DNA from: Rutstroemia sp. NJR-2017a BVV2
Taxonomy: Eukaryota > Ascomycota > Leotiomycetes > Helotiales > Rutstroemiaceae
DNA: 64,000 nt
Assembly (NCBI GenBank): GCA_002946415.1
Contig: NJPS01000044.1
Span: 682,001-746,000 of the forward strand
Direction of reading: 5' to 3'
A program made the position numbers and the translations under genes. The first letter of the stretch is position 1; each line of letters starts with the position of its first letter. Positions 46,079-58,088 of the stretch are shown in pieces. Below the pieces are notes generated by a model that was given only the letters and a program-made list of their open reading frames with translations, made no database searches and had not been told where the DNA came from.

Positions 46079-49000
46079 CTGATTGATTATCGTCTCTCGA
46101 ACCTTTATCTGCCTAGGCTTCCCATCAATTCTTTGGCGTTTGGTGGGTCGAGGGCTATCTTCGTTGATATTGTAACTCGGAGAACTGAACTGGTGATCAC
46201 TGATCAACGTCAAATCCGATACGGTGCTCACAGAAGCCGAGTATAATGGAGAAGGGTCTGAAGGTAAGTGGTAATGGTATTGGTGGTAGTCGAAATCAAA
46301 GCCGGGCGCAAGGTATGGCTGATTGTATGCCGCCACGATTGTAGAAGTTGCGAATCTTCGCTGAAGATTCCTTGTTGAAGTCGCTGATGTCCCACTAACA
46401 TTTGCTAATTGGAGGGTACTGCCACGATTGGTAGTGACGGTAACGGTGGTGATGACGACAATTTGCAATGATTGGTTAATGAAGTGGATAGCAATTACTA
46501 TAGAATGCTAGAAAAAGAGTACTGCAGTATGCACTTGTGAAGGGCTGGACAAGTGAGCGGGAAGAGGATGGCTCCGGCTTCAAAGGTTTCGAAAGCTGTT
46601 TTTGCAGCCGGGGAGGGAAATAGAAGTGAACGGTATATATAAATGGCAACGAGATGTAAAGTTATCGCATATGCCAGCCAGTAAGTAGTAAGTAATATAG
46701 TGACGATGCGTCTGTTTGTTTATGCATATAAGATACGACGCATTGTAAGAGTGTTCATCTGGCGTTGACCTCTTTTGTGGAAAGGAGTTTCTCAAGTCGT
46801 TGACAATGGTCGAGGGATGATGTATGTATGTTGTCGTAAGTGCCCAAGTAGTGAGGGTGAGGAGGGTGAGGGTGAGAGTGAGGCTTGAATTGGTGCTCGG
46901 GAAGGAAGAAAATTGATAACCTTAGTAGATAAAGTATACTTGTAAGGTTACCCTAAGCATACAGTAGGGGTTCAAAAAGGCGAGACTATGGGTCGCTTGG
47001 AGACTTTTCCTAGAAGTGACGAATGACTGAACGCCGATCAAACACTGACCGGATCGGATCGAGTTTCAATAATTAGATATTTGGCAATTGCCAATTGCCA
47101 TTTGCCGTTTTCCCAAGGCCGGGGCAGGATAGCGAGCGCGGCGAGTATGGTCGTGGTAGGTAAGCCAGAGGAGGAGAGGATGGGAATGGGCATGGGAATG
47201 GGACAGAATAGGATGCGAGGATGGGATAGGACCGGATAACGGATGAATGGCAGACCACGTACTGTAAGATTCTCGGTACGATTGCCTATTCTACGAAGTA
47301 CGAAGCACGAAGTATTCTCCTGGAGATAGAGTGATACCCCGGTTCATGGCCCTCATAGGCAGTCAGTAGATTCGCCAGATGAGCTTCTGCCCTGGTCGCT
47401 CTGTTCCCAAGGTTGAGAGAGGTCGGTTACATTTCTTGGTTCTGCCAGGATGCTTCATGCAGCGGATTCAATATCCACTGGGGATTGGGCACCCAGCACT
47501 GTCTCCGGAGGAAAGTTATTAATTGATTTTTGCAGACTCTTGCAGACTCTTGCAGATTCTCCCTGGGTATTCCGTCGCTGCTGTTGTGTAACGAGTTCTT
47601 CCCTTCCCTTCCAGTGTCCACGAGATGGAGGAGCTGAAAAGGGTGCTATTTGGGTGCTATTTGGGTTGGCATCTACTATACAGATTTCTATTTGGGGCAA
47701 TTCTGAAGATCTAGAACCACCATGACTCTTGAGAAAGTGCGAGGATTAGTAGCTACAAGCTACAAGGTACAGCCCCTAGACACCACCATGCAGCAGGGGC
47801 GTTGTCCTATCCACCCGGCATTGCCATACGAAGTAAGATGGGATTAGAACTGGGAAATGCTTCTCCTCCATCCAGAGCATGCGATCAGAGGCGTTTTGCA
47901 TTGGGTCTAGTTGTTGTCTACTGTGTAAGGCCTACAGCTAATCGAACGCCCACCTTCTTGTTGGGGGAAAGTATGTAAGTCTTACACCTTCTGTGAAAAC
48001 AATAACAACGAAGCTGGGTTGTATGATTTCTCCTCACGAAATGAGCAGAGGTGGCGAAAGTGCTCTCCGTACGAGGTACGAGAACATGCTGCTGCAGCTC
48101 TCCTTTTAAAGCGACGGGCGTAGTACGAACGATGCCACCGGTAGTGAGACATTCGACATGTCAGATCTTTATCGATACCCAGATGCCTTGGTAGATAAAC
48201 CGCATCTCGGTACGGGATCAATCTTGCAGCCAAGGGAAAATGCTAAGTTCCCTTTTGCAGCTCGGCCCGGTCAACAATGCTTCGGATCCCTGGAGATGTT
48301 CCTTTTTTTGGAACAGCTGCATATCACCAAGTGACCAAGAGGGTTGTCGCACTTTCAGATCTGCTCAAAGCGGGCCCCGGATCTGACACACTTATCATGA
48401 CGATTGGATAAATTTGGCTTCCCCAGGACAGACAAGAATGAGATATATCATCTCCCATTCAGTCGACTTTACTCTCACCAATCCAAATTGACATTAAGCG
48501 CTGCTTACCCCTCATTATATGTCTCTTCTATTATATGCCCTCAGGCTTAAATGTATAATTGGAAATCCAAGGATCAGGTTCTACATCACTGAAGCTCACT
48601 CAGCGATTCGAACCATCAACAAGGACTAGGTCTCCAGCAGCTCAACGGCGGGGCCGCTGATCTGACCACAACGAGCTTCGGCCTGCGATAAGATTTCTGC
48701 CGTGTGTACAAGTTCAAGCCGCACCTCATTTTTAACAACAATTCCATCAAAAATATCTCCACTGGAGAAGAGGCAGTCCTCCATGACTGCAGAAAAGTCG
48801 CGTAGACTCTTTTGATCTCACTCGACCGTACTACAAACGGCATTGCAGCATTCCGCAATTACGTCCACGGCCGTTGCATGCTCATCGCGACGGGTTGATG
48901 CATTTGCAGTTGGACTGGCCGTCGTCCATTTTTAGAATCATATTGGGCGTGAAAACGACGGACAATCACATCACGGCATCAAACTCGACCGTGTAGGGGT

Positions 49001-50885
49001 TATGAATAGATTCACATACCAAGTGGTAGATCTTCGAACCTACGAGTCGTAAGGTCGACCTGCACCTGCCATTCGAACGTCGCTTGATAAACTAGAGCAC
49101 CAGCAGTGGAATTTCTATTCTTGCCTGTCATGCGTATGTCCAAGATTAGCACTTTCATTACGCGATACCAGATGCTGCTGGAGAGGCATGGTTACCCGCG
49201 ATCTCTTATGTGCATCGTTACGCGATGCATCTGTTTGTATCGGCATTCGTCTTCGTGGGGAAGACTCCTGGCACATTCACAAACTGAAGTCGAACTCTGA
49301 TTTTACTGTATCGTCGATTAATCCAGACAGTAGCTTGATAAGTATCAACATTGAAGATGTACGTCTTCCGAGATACAAACTACTCCCAACCATTGCTGAA
49401 CACGGACGATTGATAATACACGTCGTCGGCCAGTGCTGGAGCTTACCAAATGGCTGAGAACCATGAGCTCTGAGCAACCGTTCCCATGCGTAGTACTGGA
49501 AGCTTTGTGTAGATATTGACCATCGCAGCTATACTGTTAGGGGCCGATATGCGATTTTGTGTGCCTAGCAACAAACGAATAGGGAGAGGGGGTTGAGAGA
49601 TTGCACCAAAAGAGATGTTGGAGCAATCTCCTTCATCTAACTTCCAAAAGAATGTCGAGGGGTGTCCCAGATGCTCGTCCGTAACAACAGTTACTGCCGA
49701 AGCCCTACGAGGTCGGCGCGATACCATACTCAGAGTCGCACACTCGCATCTAATGCGGCCTTATTGACATGATTATACCCAATTATCCAGAGGTCTTCGA
49801 AATCATCTTCCCGCACCTTCACCAGATAGGCCTCATCCTCATCCTCGCCATCGACCGATTGCCTTCTTTCACAACAACGGCACAATAACATCGCAAACAC
49901 GGCTTCTAAACTCAGACGATCGTCCCCAGAATTTTGCCACAAGGCCATCGTCGCACATCATACATCATACGTCATACTCGACCTCTCACCTCACAGACCG
50001 CATTCATAAACCAGCCAATCGTGCATCATCCAACACAAGGCTCTATCCCGCGGCGGAGAGGCAGAACCGAAGCGAGGCCGGCTGTGTATGTAGATTATCC
50101 AGCGAGCAGCCCTACGGCACAGCAATAATTCATCATAGTACATTATTGTGCCAGGCGCAGTACTTAATCACATGCGTCAGGCTCAATCATGCAGAAGTAG
50201 GATTCCGCCTAAAACGTACTTGGCATTCGCGTGCAAGGTTTCTGAAATACGATAACACACGCACGGAAATTGGCTCGCGTCGAGAAAGAGAATTTCTCTA
50301 CGAAATAGGAACAGGGAAACTAGATTCAGTATGTGAAGTACGACTTTATTATTTTCGAAACTGCTGAACGATTCATAGTGAAGCAATAGAAAACAATCAG
50401 GAAGACGAAAGAGAGAAAGGTAAAAGGGTAGGCCCACCCACGATACCTTAAAAGCCCTGCACAATGGGAGCATAGCCACCATCTCCTCAAATTCCGCTTC
50501 TCTTGTCATCGACACACCGTCCTGAAACACAGCAATCATAATACCAACATGAGCGGTAAGCCGACTTTTCTTCGTGCGATACATCAAGGAAATAGCGTAG
50601 CAGCACTGAGCCACAATACTGGAAGGATGTGGAAGACAAAAGAGGCGGAGAACGTTCTGTACGTACATCACGTATGTGACGAGTATATATGAATACAAGC
50701 ACTGCCGCCCCTCTGATTGTCTCCATTATTTTCCTTCGCTGTTGCATGGTTGCTTTTCTATAGGGCGATTGCGACGATTGAAATCTGATAATTTCTGATC
50801 ATCAATACTCGACGACGGCTATTGCGCTATTTCTCCTCTAGCCATACTCCACACCAACATAATCAACCAACCACTACCACACAAA
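46079..50885. other. Large gene-poor region, 4.8 kb
   Basis: 46079-46507 is probably leader or coding sequence of the Zn2Cys6 gene. Beyond it nothing recognisable appears: ORFs at 47427-47725, 49106-49477 and 50183-50698 lack domains. Small repeats include three gcagactctt-like units at 47532-47560, an 11-bp gggtgctattt doublet at 47640-47662, and GGGTGA-rich sequence at 46851-46882. It may hold long regulatory sequence for the transcription factor. Confidence 0.45.
46634..46643 (-). promoter_or_regulatory. Possible TATA box of the Zn2Cys6 gene
   Basis: tatatataaa on the plus strand (reading TTTATATATA on the gene's strand), about 560 bp upstream of the first in-frame ATG. If used, the leader would be about 500 nt and would include at least two short upstream ORFs. 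Confidence 0.35.
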
Positions 50886-51329
50886 ATGCCCTCTCCAACC
50901 CTCGCCCAAACCTTCCTCACACTCCTCTGCATGATTCCCCTAGCCATGGCCAGCCCCATCAACATCAACAACCCACTCACCAGACACCTCATCCCCCGCT
51001 TTATCGGATCCGGCGACTCGTCCTCATCCAATCCGAAGACAGACGTCATCCTCCACATAGCAATCGCCATCGGCGTCTTGATCGTCGCGTTGGGGCTGGG
51101 CGCATGGTTCCGGCACGCGCGGAAACAGCGCGGGAAAAGAATGCAACAGCAACGCGCAAATCTTTCTCTCAGAGAGTATGCGTATAAACCGCCGCCGTAT
51201 ACGGGCACGATGGAGAGAGATGTCCCGCTGCCGCCGTATGAGCCGCAGCCGGCGAGGGGGCATACGGTGGTGGAGGGCGGGCTTGCAGAGCCCGCGTCGG
51301 CGCATATGGCGGGGGGTGTGGTGCGGTAG
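50886..51329 (+). CDS. Small single-pass membrane protein with PPxY-type tail
   Basis: Intronless, 147 aa. It starts MPSPTLAQTFLTLLCMIPLA with MAS following, a credible signal peptide. A short Ser/Asn-rich luminal part is followed by one TM helix (VILHIAIAIGVLIVALGLGA) and a basic stop-transfer (RHARKQRGKR). The cytosolic tail has YKPPPYTG (PPxY) and LPPYEP (LPxY), which bind WW domains of Rsp5-type ubiquitin ligases. No enzymatic domain. This layout is common among uncharacterised Pezizomycotina proteins. Function unknown. Confidence 0.7.
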   Translation: MPSPTLAQTFLTLLCMIPLAMASPININNPLTRHLIPRFIGSGDSSSSNPKTDVILHIAIAIGVLIVALGLGAWFRHARKQRGKRMQQQRANLSLREYAYKPPPYTGTMERDVPLPPYEPQPARGHTVVEGGLAEPASAHMAGGVVR

Positions 51330-51635
51330 GAGGGGTGCGGATTGTGGGATGTTTTGCTTTGGGATATAATGTATACTGTTTTGGATTCAGCGGTTTGGTT
51401 GGGTCTAGGGCGTTGGCTGCTTGGGATGATACCTGGCCATGGATGCAAAAACTGTCGACAGCTGAGGTCGATAGAGGAGTTTTTGTATTTTTGGCTGGCA
51501 TGAAAGCGACTGAGTATGACGGCAAGGCTCCAGGCTGCGCGAGCAGTCCATTATGGGTATATTGGTGGGCGGGATGTCAATAATTTCCTGTGTGTAGATT
51601 TCCTTCGCATGTATATATTCCGTGCATATAGTTGT
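51330..51635. other. Convergent intergenic region
   Basis: 306 bp between the small membrane protein stop and the POP4 stop. No feature seen. Confidence 0.5.
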
Positions 51636-52337
51636 TCATATATATGGCAAGAAATGCGGTTTGAATTTCTTATTCGCCCTGTCCGCAGCCCTGTACCTGA
51701 ATTGGTCGCCATGTAGCTCGAACACCAATTCCTTCACTTTCTGGACATCGCTTTCGGAGAGAGTCTCAGCTGCAGCAGTCGTCTTTATTGGTATCGTAAA
51801 CTTGAAGATCGTATGTTCTTTAGGCACAACCTTCAACGCATTATTCTTTGTGATGATTTCAAAAACCCCCTTCGAATCTTTTATCACAATACCCCTCACA
51901 CCCACTCTGCTCACACATCTACTCCTCACAACTTCTAGTTCCGCTCCGTGATAATCCGCACTGCATAGTTTCGCGGCCGCAGATCCAGTCACAGGCATGC
52001 AATTTTCCCCGCCTAGCACCTCGGAAATATATGCCACCCACATCTTGTGCAACGGCTCGTAGATGCTGTATTTCTGCGCCGACTTGGGTACATCGTAGAG
52101 ACACAACGAGCGCTTTTCCCGCGCGGATAATGGAGCTGGCTTCAGTTTCTTCTTCCGGAGAGCGAGCTTTCGTTCTCGCGCAAGACGTCGGTTTTGCTGC
52201 TCGTTGTTTGGCTCCGTGGGCTTGAGATGCAGCGGTCGCTGCTTGATTTTCTCGGTGTAGATGCGATTGGTCGTGTCTGGGGAGTGCGCGCGCGAGAGGA
52301 GGTTTGTCGCTATGTTTGTATCTTTGGACGAACTCAT
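51636..52337 (-). CDS. Ribonuclease P/MRP protein subunit Pop4 (Rpp29)
   Basis: Protein subunit shared by RNase P (tRNA 5' processing) and RNase MRP. Intronless, 233 aa from MSSSKDTNIATNLLSRAHSP; the frame extends upstream only to a GTG. The N-terminus has a basic Arg/Lys region (RRLARERKLALRKKKLKPAP, then LSAREKRSL). The Rpp29/UPF0086 Sm-like barrel follows: YEPLHKMWVAYISEVL, ADYHGAELEVVRSRCVSRVG, VRGIVIKDSKGVFEIITKNN and VVPKEHTIFKFTIP; it ends LHGDQFRYRAADRANKKFKP. Length and motif order match the family. It is head to head with the acyltransferase gene. Confidence 0.9.
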   Translation of the reverse strand: MSSSKDTNIATNLLSRAHSPDTTNRIYTEKIKQRPLHLKPTEPNNEQQNRRLARERKLALRKKKLKPAPLSAREKRSLCLYDVPKSAQKYSIYEPLHKMWVAYISEVLGGENCMPVTGSAAAKLCSADYHGAELEVVRSRCVSRVGVRGIVIKDSKGVFEIITKNNALKVVPKEHTIFKFTIPIKTTAAAETLSESDVQKVKELVFELHGDQFRYRAADRANKKFKPHFLPYI

Positions 52338-52675
52338 CTTGACAAGCTCAATCGCAAAGGATTGTCTTCGTCGATAGTTGGGGAAGGTGATGAGCACATG
52401 CAGGTTTTAGTGAAGGCTAGGTGAACAAAAAGATGGTTCTTCACATGCTAAAAATTAGAGGGATACGCTAACCACGAAGAGGCGAACCCCCAGATTTCCG
52501 CTGGGTCTAAGCCTGTGATTAGCATGCCGATAGCACGCTGGCTCTCACCGAAGCTTGCATTTATAAGACTTAAACAACAAACTCAGCAAGAGTACAATGC
52601 CTTTACATTTTACATTGAACTTATACCCATTATCATGATTACGCATCGCCATCGGTATTGATTAACTATCCCAAG
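52338..52675. promoter_or_regulatory. Divergent promoter between POP4 and the acyltransferase gene
   Basis: 338 bp between start codons. It contains a tRNA-like fragment at 52470-52555 (loosely B-box-like GGTTCGC on the minus strand) that I could not fold into a proper tRNA. Otherwise no feature. Confidence 0.45.
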
Positions 52676-55339
52676 ATGGCTGATCAGAAGACTTCTTCTC
52701 CACCGCGGACTTCTGCGCCAGATCTCGAAATCTTGGGCGACCAAGTAGCTCTTCATCCAAGTGGCTACATTGAACCGCCAGAGCGACCCGACGATGGAGA
52801 CAAAGAAAGGAATCTGGTAGAGCATATGGCTCGATTTCGGTCGAGTCCATTGGAGTTCCTGAGGGAAGTTTCGTTGCATGTTTCTGGAGTGAGTATATGT
52901 CTTCCTGAACGTCAACAATGTGAATGCTAACCGGGACGAAGACAGGATGGCGTGCATACGACAACTTTATCGGACAACCTATATTCTATCCTGGGTTCTC
53001 GGAGAATATGACAGCTGCGGTCCTTTCCACTCCAATTCTGCAGAAACGAATAATCGAACTGGCGGAGAAGAGGATCGAAGTTGAGGAACAAGAGGGGTTG
53101 TTGAATAAGGATGATCCACTGTACCATGCGAAGCGGTCGCAACGGAAAGCGGTTATTGAGCAGAGTCTGCAAGAGCTGTCGGAGAAGTTGACGGGAGATA
53201 TGATATGCAAAATGGAGAGCAAAAGATTCATTCGAGGAGCTTATTATTTGGCAACGCAGCTGTTGACTCGAGCGTATCATCAAGGTAGGCATCACAGATA
53301 TATCCTGTTAAGTTCATACTAAGTACCGAATAGGTATACATGTGTCGAGTGAAGAAGTCCTCAGGCTACGAAGTGTTGCGGAGCAGGCGCAGAAAAACAA
53401 ACAGTCCATCATTTTTCTGCCATGCCATAGATCTCATGTAGATTATGTTTCCCTCCATCTCATCTGCTATCGCCTCGGCTTAGCTTTACCTACAGTGGTC
53501 GCTGGAGATAACCTGAACATCCCTGTTCTGGGAAGTTTCTTGCAACATGCGGGTATGTAGTCGTCTCCTTGTTCTCGAGGAATGCTAATTTTTTAGGTGC
53601 TATGTGGATTAGAAGAAGTTTTGGAGACGATGCTCTATACACTACACTTGTACAATCATACATAGATACGTTGCTCCAGGGCGGATACAATTTTGAATGT
53701 TTCATTGAGGGCGGAAGATCTAGAACTGGAAAGCTTTTGCCTCCCAAGTTCGGTATCTTAAGTTTCATATTAGACAGCATTCTCTCGGGTCGAGTAAAAG
53801 ATGCTATCATTTGCCCCGTCAGCACACAATACGACAAAGTCATCGAGACCGAAGGTTATGTCGACGAGCTACTCGGCACCCCTAAGAAAAAGGAGAATTT
53901 AGCGGATTTCCTTTCCGCTTCGTCCATATTATCTCTAAAATTAGGCCGTGTGGATGTGAGGTTTCATGAGCCTTGGAGTTTACGCGATTTTATTTTACAA
54001 CAGCAAGCTCGGTCCATGGGAGGTATACCACAGTCCCTTGATTTTGAGAGCATCAACGTGCCGAGTGTCCGGCAGAAGCTACTGAGGACAATGGGCTATA
54101 AAGTTCTTTCCGATATCAACGCCGTGTCGGTTGTCATGCCTACTGCGCTGGTTGGCACAGTTTTATTGACGCTGAGAGGACGAGGAGTCGGAAAGGCTGA
54201 ACTTGTCCGCAGGGTTGAGTGGATTAGTGAGCGAGTTCGAAATAAGGGAGGCCGAGTTGCTCATTTTGCTGGTGCGCCTACTTCTGTTGTGGTCGAGAGA
54301 GCTCTTGAAGTTTTGGGCAAAGATCTTGTGGGAAGAGCAGACGGCTTGGCGGAAGAAACGTACTACGCCGTTGATAGATTCCAGCTTTCTTTCTACAGAA
54401 ACATGACCATACATCTCTTTATATCAGAGGCGCTTATCAGCGCAAGCATGTACATTCATGTGAAGCGTGGAGGGGGACCAAGCAACCAGAATATCTCGTA
54501 CGAAGAATTAAGGGACCAAGTTCAGTTCCTTTCTCAACTTTTCCGCGGCGAGTTCATCTACCCAACGGAAGGACTGGCTATGAATTTGGACAAAACACTA
54601 CGCGATCTGGAAGCCGACAGAATCGTTGAGCTAATAAGAGACTCGGAAGGAAATATCACGACGATTGGGTTATCGGACCTCGAACGTTCCGTTGGACGCG
54701 AGAATTATGACTTCTACTGCTTCTTAATCTGGCCATTTGTGGAATCATTTTGGCTCGGAGCAGTCTCCTTGATGGGCTTCACGCCACCTCCAAACCGTCC
54801 AGACGATGTCTGGTTGGATGTTAAAAGGGCCCAGGACGGTGCCCAGCTCGTAAGTTTTTTTTTGACACGTCTCTTGCTGGTGAACAATTACTGACGATAA
54901 CCAGCTTGGCAAAACTCTCTACCACCAGGGGGATTTATCCTATTTTGAAGCTGTCAACAAAGAGACCCTGAAAAACGCATACACACGATTCGAGGAAGAA
55001 GGCATTGTGATCGTATCGAAGAGTAAGAACACGAAAATACAACCTAAAGCGCGACTTGTGCCAGACTGGACACCGAAGCGAAACCCAGAGACCGGTTTAA
55101 TTATGGCGGAGGGTAGACTGTGGGACTTCATCGAGAAGATCGCCAAGTCGAGGAGGGAAGGGAAGAATAGACGTGATGGAGCTACAGTATCGACGCGTGT
55201 GTTGAGACTCATAGATCAACTGGGGCAGGCATATTTTGCGGAAAATTCCGGAGACCTTCGTATGTCTGAAGAAGACAAGAAGGAATTACTGGAGAAAGAA
55301 AGGAGACGACAAGCATTGAAAGCTAGAGCCCATTTGTAA
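52676..55339 (+). CDS. Glycerol-3-phosphate / dihydroxyacetone-phosphate acyltransferase (PlsB/GNPAT type)
   Basis: Acyl-CoA-dependent sn-1 acyltransferase at the start of glycerolipid or ether-lipid synthesis. Exons are 52676-52888, 52942-53284, 53334-53552, 53597-54849 and 54905-55339 (introns 44-55 bp), giving 820 aa. Junction 1, with an AAG acceptor, makes HVSGTGWRAYDNFIGQPIFY. Block I HRSHVD lies at about 217-222, block III FIEGGRSRTGK at about 294-304, then ICPVSTQYDKVIE (block IV). No N-terminal TM is evident, unlike yeast Gat1/Gat2, and the sequence is closer to PlsB/GNPAT. Middle and C-terminal parts carry the helical GPAT region (DRFQLSFYRNMTIHLFISEA). No obvious PTS1 (ends ARAHL). 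Confidence 0.9.
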
Positions 55340-56074
55340 CGTATGTATGACTGTACAGTAACTGATACCAGAAATTTGAGTCGCGATCTAATTCTCGCTT
55401 GCTTTAACTACGACTGGGAAACAATCCTTCCTCAACAGATATGTGGACTCGCTAACCCTTTGTCTGTTCTCTACACGCTACTCACCCTCCCTTTGAAAGC
55501 AAAGTCTCTTAGTTCTTCACTTCACTTTCACTGTTCATTTCCCTCTTTTCGTCTTTATTCTCATTGACAGCTCTCCCATGGGTTCGTTTTGTTGCATATC
55601 TGCATACGTCGCAAATTACCGAATTGGGCCTAGATCAAATTAGAACTAATTTTATTAATCTACTTTCCAGATGATCGTGCCACCATACATTGTGGGGTAT
55701 CCAAGCGTGCAGTTGTGGCAAACCCCTGGACACAGTGAATGTGAAATTGGGTGATTTGGGCGTGCGGGGCGTAGTGCCCAATGCTGTAATAGGTGAAGAA
55801 AGAGAATATGCTACGAGTTATTTGCCAGTAAAGCCCCGGTGCAAAATGTTTGACTTGAGTATGTTTCGCAAGATAGTATTAACGAAGTGTTCCTTCTAGG
55901 TTCTAGCAGAAATAGAAGACTTACGTTGGTCGAAGAGCAGCGGATATGAATCGGAGAATCCTATGATGTTATGTGGAACTCATCTACTATCTACCATCTG
56001 TCTAAGAGGGGGTCATCGTTAGGGATACAACTGGAGATGGGATTAAAGATTAGATACCACTGGGGTTGAGAGTT

Positions 56075-56410
56075 ATGGGAATAATGTATACCTTATATGC
56101 CAATATTGAAGATATAGAAGGAGATAGTGAGATAGAAGAGAGTGATATAGAGGAGAATAATAGAGAAAGTGATACTGAGATACGAAGTACAGGGATTGGA
56201 CTCAACGACAGATTAAGGGCTGCTGTTGCGTAAAAGGAAGTAGATAAGTTATCTGCAACTCTGAATAATGAGTAGGAACGGTGGTTAAAAGATGGAGAGC
56301 TTCCCGAGTAGGGCTGTTCTAGCGCGGAAAATTAAGAACAATTAGCTTTCTTTCATGTGAGTATCTATGATATAGAGGTGGATTGGATTATTCAATCTTG
56401 TTCAATTTGA
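56075..56410 (+). pseudogene. Decayed coding-like frame of unknown origin
   Basis: One frame starts ATG at 56075 and reads 52 acidic residues (YANIEDIEGDSEIEESDIEE...), then meets TAA (56231), TAG (56273), TAG (56309) and TAA (56333), with protein-like stretches between (KEVDKLSATLNNE, ERWLKDGELPE). All four stops could come from Gln codons by single C-to-T changes. No protein family is recognised. It may instead be chance low-complexity sequence. Confidence 0.35.
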
Positions 56411-56582
56411 GGATAAGTACCTCCTTTATTTCCCAGTCAGTCTCATCTTAGGATAAGTACAACCAAAGTCGAAAGTTGTATTCATAAGCTCGCTGTAATA
56501 TACTACCAGGTCAAGGAACTGCCCAAGGATTTACCAATCTGTAGTTCATCGCTAATTCCATTGATACAACAGCAAAGTCTAC

Positions 56583-56984
56583 ATGCTAACCATGAGTCAA
56601 TCTGGGCATTCGTGTAACGGAAACTCGCATTCCAGCAGAAGTCACCGGAGCGGTACAGCAAGCTCCCGCTCGAGCGTAGGGTCCCGGGACAACGCAGACT
56701 GGCAGATGGTCCCTGACGATAATAGAAGCTCTTCCAGTGGGATTGTCTGGGTCGTACGGAGCAGCTCAGGTTCAGCCAGTGGCAGTAACTGTGGTTATGA
56801 CAGGGCTAATAACTGGGGCACAAGAAGCTACGCCAGCTCCGAGTCTCGAAGAGAACCAGGCAGCCTTGTTCACCGTAAAGGAACTCTCGGCAGAGATCAA
56901 TACGCGAATGAGAGAGAAATAGAAACCATCGAAGAGATCGATGAAGAGACAGATCAATTTGAGAAAGTACAACGAGGTACTTAG
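56583..56984 (+). CDS. Hypothetical Ser-rich protein (orphan)
   Basis: ATG-initiated frame of 133 codons. The first half is Ser/Arg/Asn-rich with a plausible segment SRDNADWQMVPDDNRSSSS. From about 56750 a second frame (AQEATPAPSLEENQ, then LFTVKELSAEINTRMRE) looks more protein-like, and beyond 56960 a third continues YNEVLRRGNEDIRWQTEALK to a stop at 57063. Either unrecognised introns or frameshifts connect them. No signal peptide or known domain. Low confidence that the single-frame model is right. Confidence 0.3.
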   Translation: MLTMSQSGHSCNGNSHSSRSHRSGTASSRSSVGSRDNADWQMVPDDNRSSSSGIVWVVRSSSGSASGSNCGYDRANNWGTRSYASSESRREPGSLVHRKGTLGRDQYANEREIETIEEIDEETDQFEKVQRGT

Positions 56985-57602
56985 GCGAGGCAACGAGGAT
57001 ATTAGATGGCAGACCGAGGCCCTAAAAGCGGAAGGGAGACATTACAGCGAGAGTTTCTATTGAACCCAAAATGAGATATACATATAAGTTTTCTGCGATG
57101 GATGTTTTCATTGCAGCAAGAGCATGGATTGTGCGGTTTGACACTGGAGGCCTCTTGCGACGATGAAGGAAGGTAGGTTTATGAGAACAGACAGTAGCGC
57201 TTTGTCCGATGAATAAAAAATGCATATTTTTCATACCATAATAACTATGAGTGAATGATATCCGCAAGTGCTGGCCTAGGAAGATCTTGGTGAATATCGA
57301 CCGGGTTTTCTTTTGACCTATAGCTACCGATGAGCTCAGATGTCCAAGTATAGCTTTGCCATATCAGATATTCCGATACTAAAAACTCATATTCACTCCA
57401 ATCCTCAGCCGTAAACACTCTCTATGGTTAATCTAGTGTTTTTATTTACAACTTTCAACATCCGTAGAGTGATACCTGGGCTAGATGCAGACAACTCATT
57501 GTATTATATTTAGCTCCCTGGATCGTCTATCTTCATTTCCTACTCTCAGCCTCCTTGACTCTGCGTACAGACAGACAACTTGACTTTCTTTAGAACTATG
57601 CT

Positions 57603-58088
57603 ATGTTGTTCAGTTCTGAAAGAGACCCAGGCCCAGACCATTTAGTGAATCAACAACACCCCTATCAACATCATACACTCGATTCCACACACCTATCCAC
57701 AAACACAATGAGAGACTTCCAATACCAAATGGTCGAGTCGAGTACGAAACTCGATAGTATACCGGAGAACATCATTTCGGTCACTGAAGTTGACTCGGAT
57801 TGCTCCTCTTCGACGTGGGAAAGTTCCAGACCCGCGCTCACAGAAAGACCTGTCTATGCATTCAAACCGTCCACAGCCGACTATTTCCAATCGGTCCCGA
57901 CGGCACAGCAAGGCATCATTTGCAAGTGGGAGTCATTGCCCCAACCTAAGAAGCGGAAGCACCGAGGTGAAGTGCCAGGCTGGCATTGGAAGCGTTGGAA
58001 GAATTGGTCGAAACTGTTGCGGCTGCAAATATTGGCGTTGATACCAGACGTAGCTCGACGTAAAGATTCAAACCAGGAGCAATATTGA
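57603..58088 (+). CDS. Hypothetical protein (orphan)
   Basis: Intronless ATG frame of 161 codons; an internal Met (MRDFQYQMVESSTKLDSIPE) is an alternative start. It has an acidic/Ser segment (ISVTEVDSDCSSSTWESSRP) and a basic, Trp-rich C-terminus (PKKRKHRGEVPGWHWKRWKN) that includes a possible PKKRK nuclear signal. No recognised domain or homologue family. Confidence 0.35.
   Translation: MLFSSERDPGPDHLVNQQHPYQHHTLDSTHLSTNTMRDFQYQMVESSTKLDSIPENIISVTEVDSDCSSSTWESSRPALTERPVYAFKPSTADYFQSVPTAQQGIICKWESLPQPKKRKHRGEVPGWHWKRWKNWSKLLRLQILALIPDVARRKDSNQEQY

Noticed and set aside
50183..50698. 171-codon minus-strand ORF in the gene-poor region
   Set aside because: No recognisable domain, no convincing promoter or splice structure; hydrophobic stretches look like AT-rich chance translation.
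52440..52560. Possible minus-strand tRNA (GGTTCGCCTC resembling a B box, TGCTAA resembling an anticodon loop)
   Set aside because: The T-stem needs two G-U wobbles and has a mismatch, no 7-bp acceptor stem can be paired, and the anticodon stem does not form.
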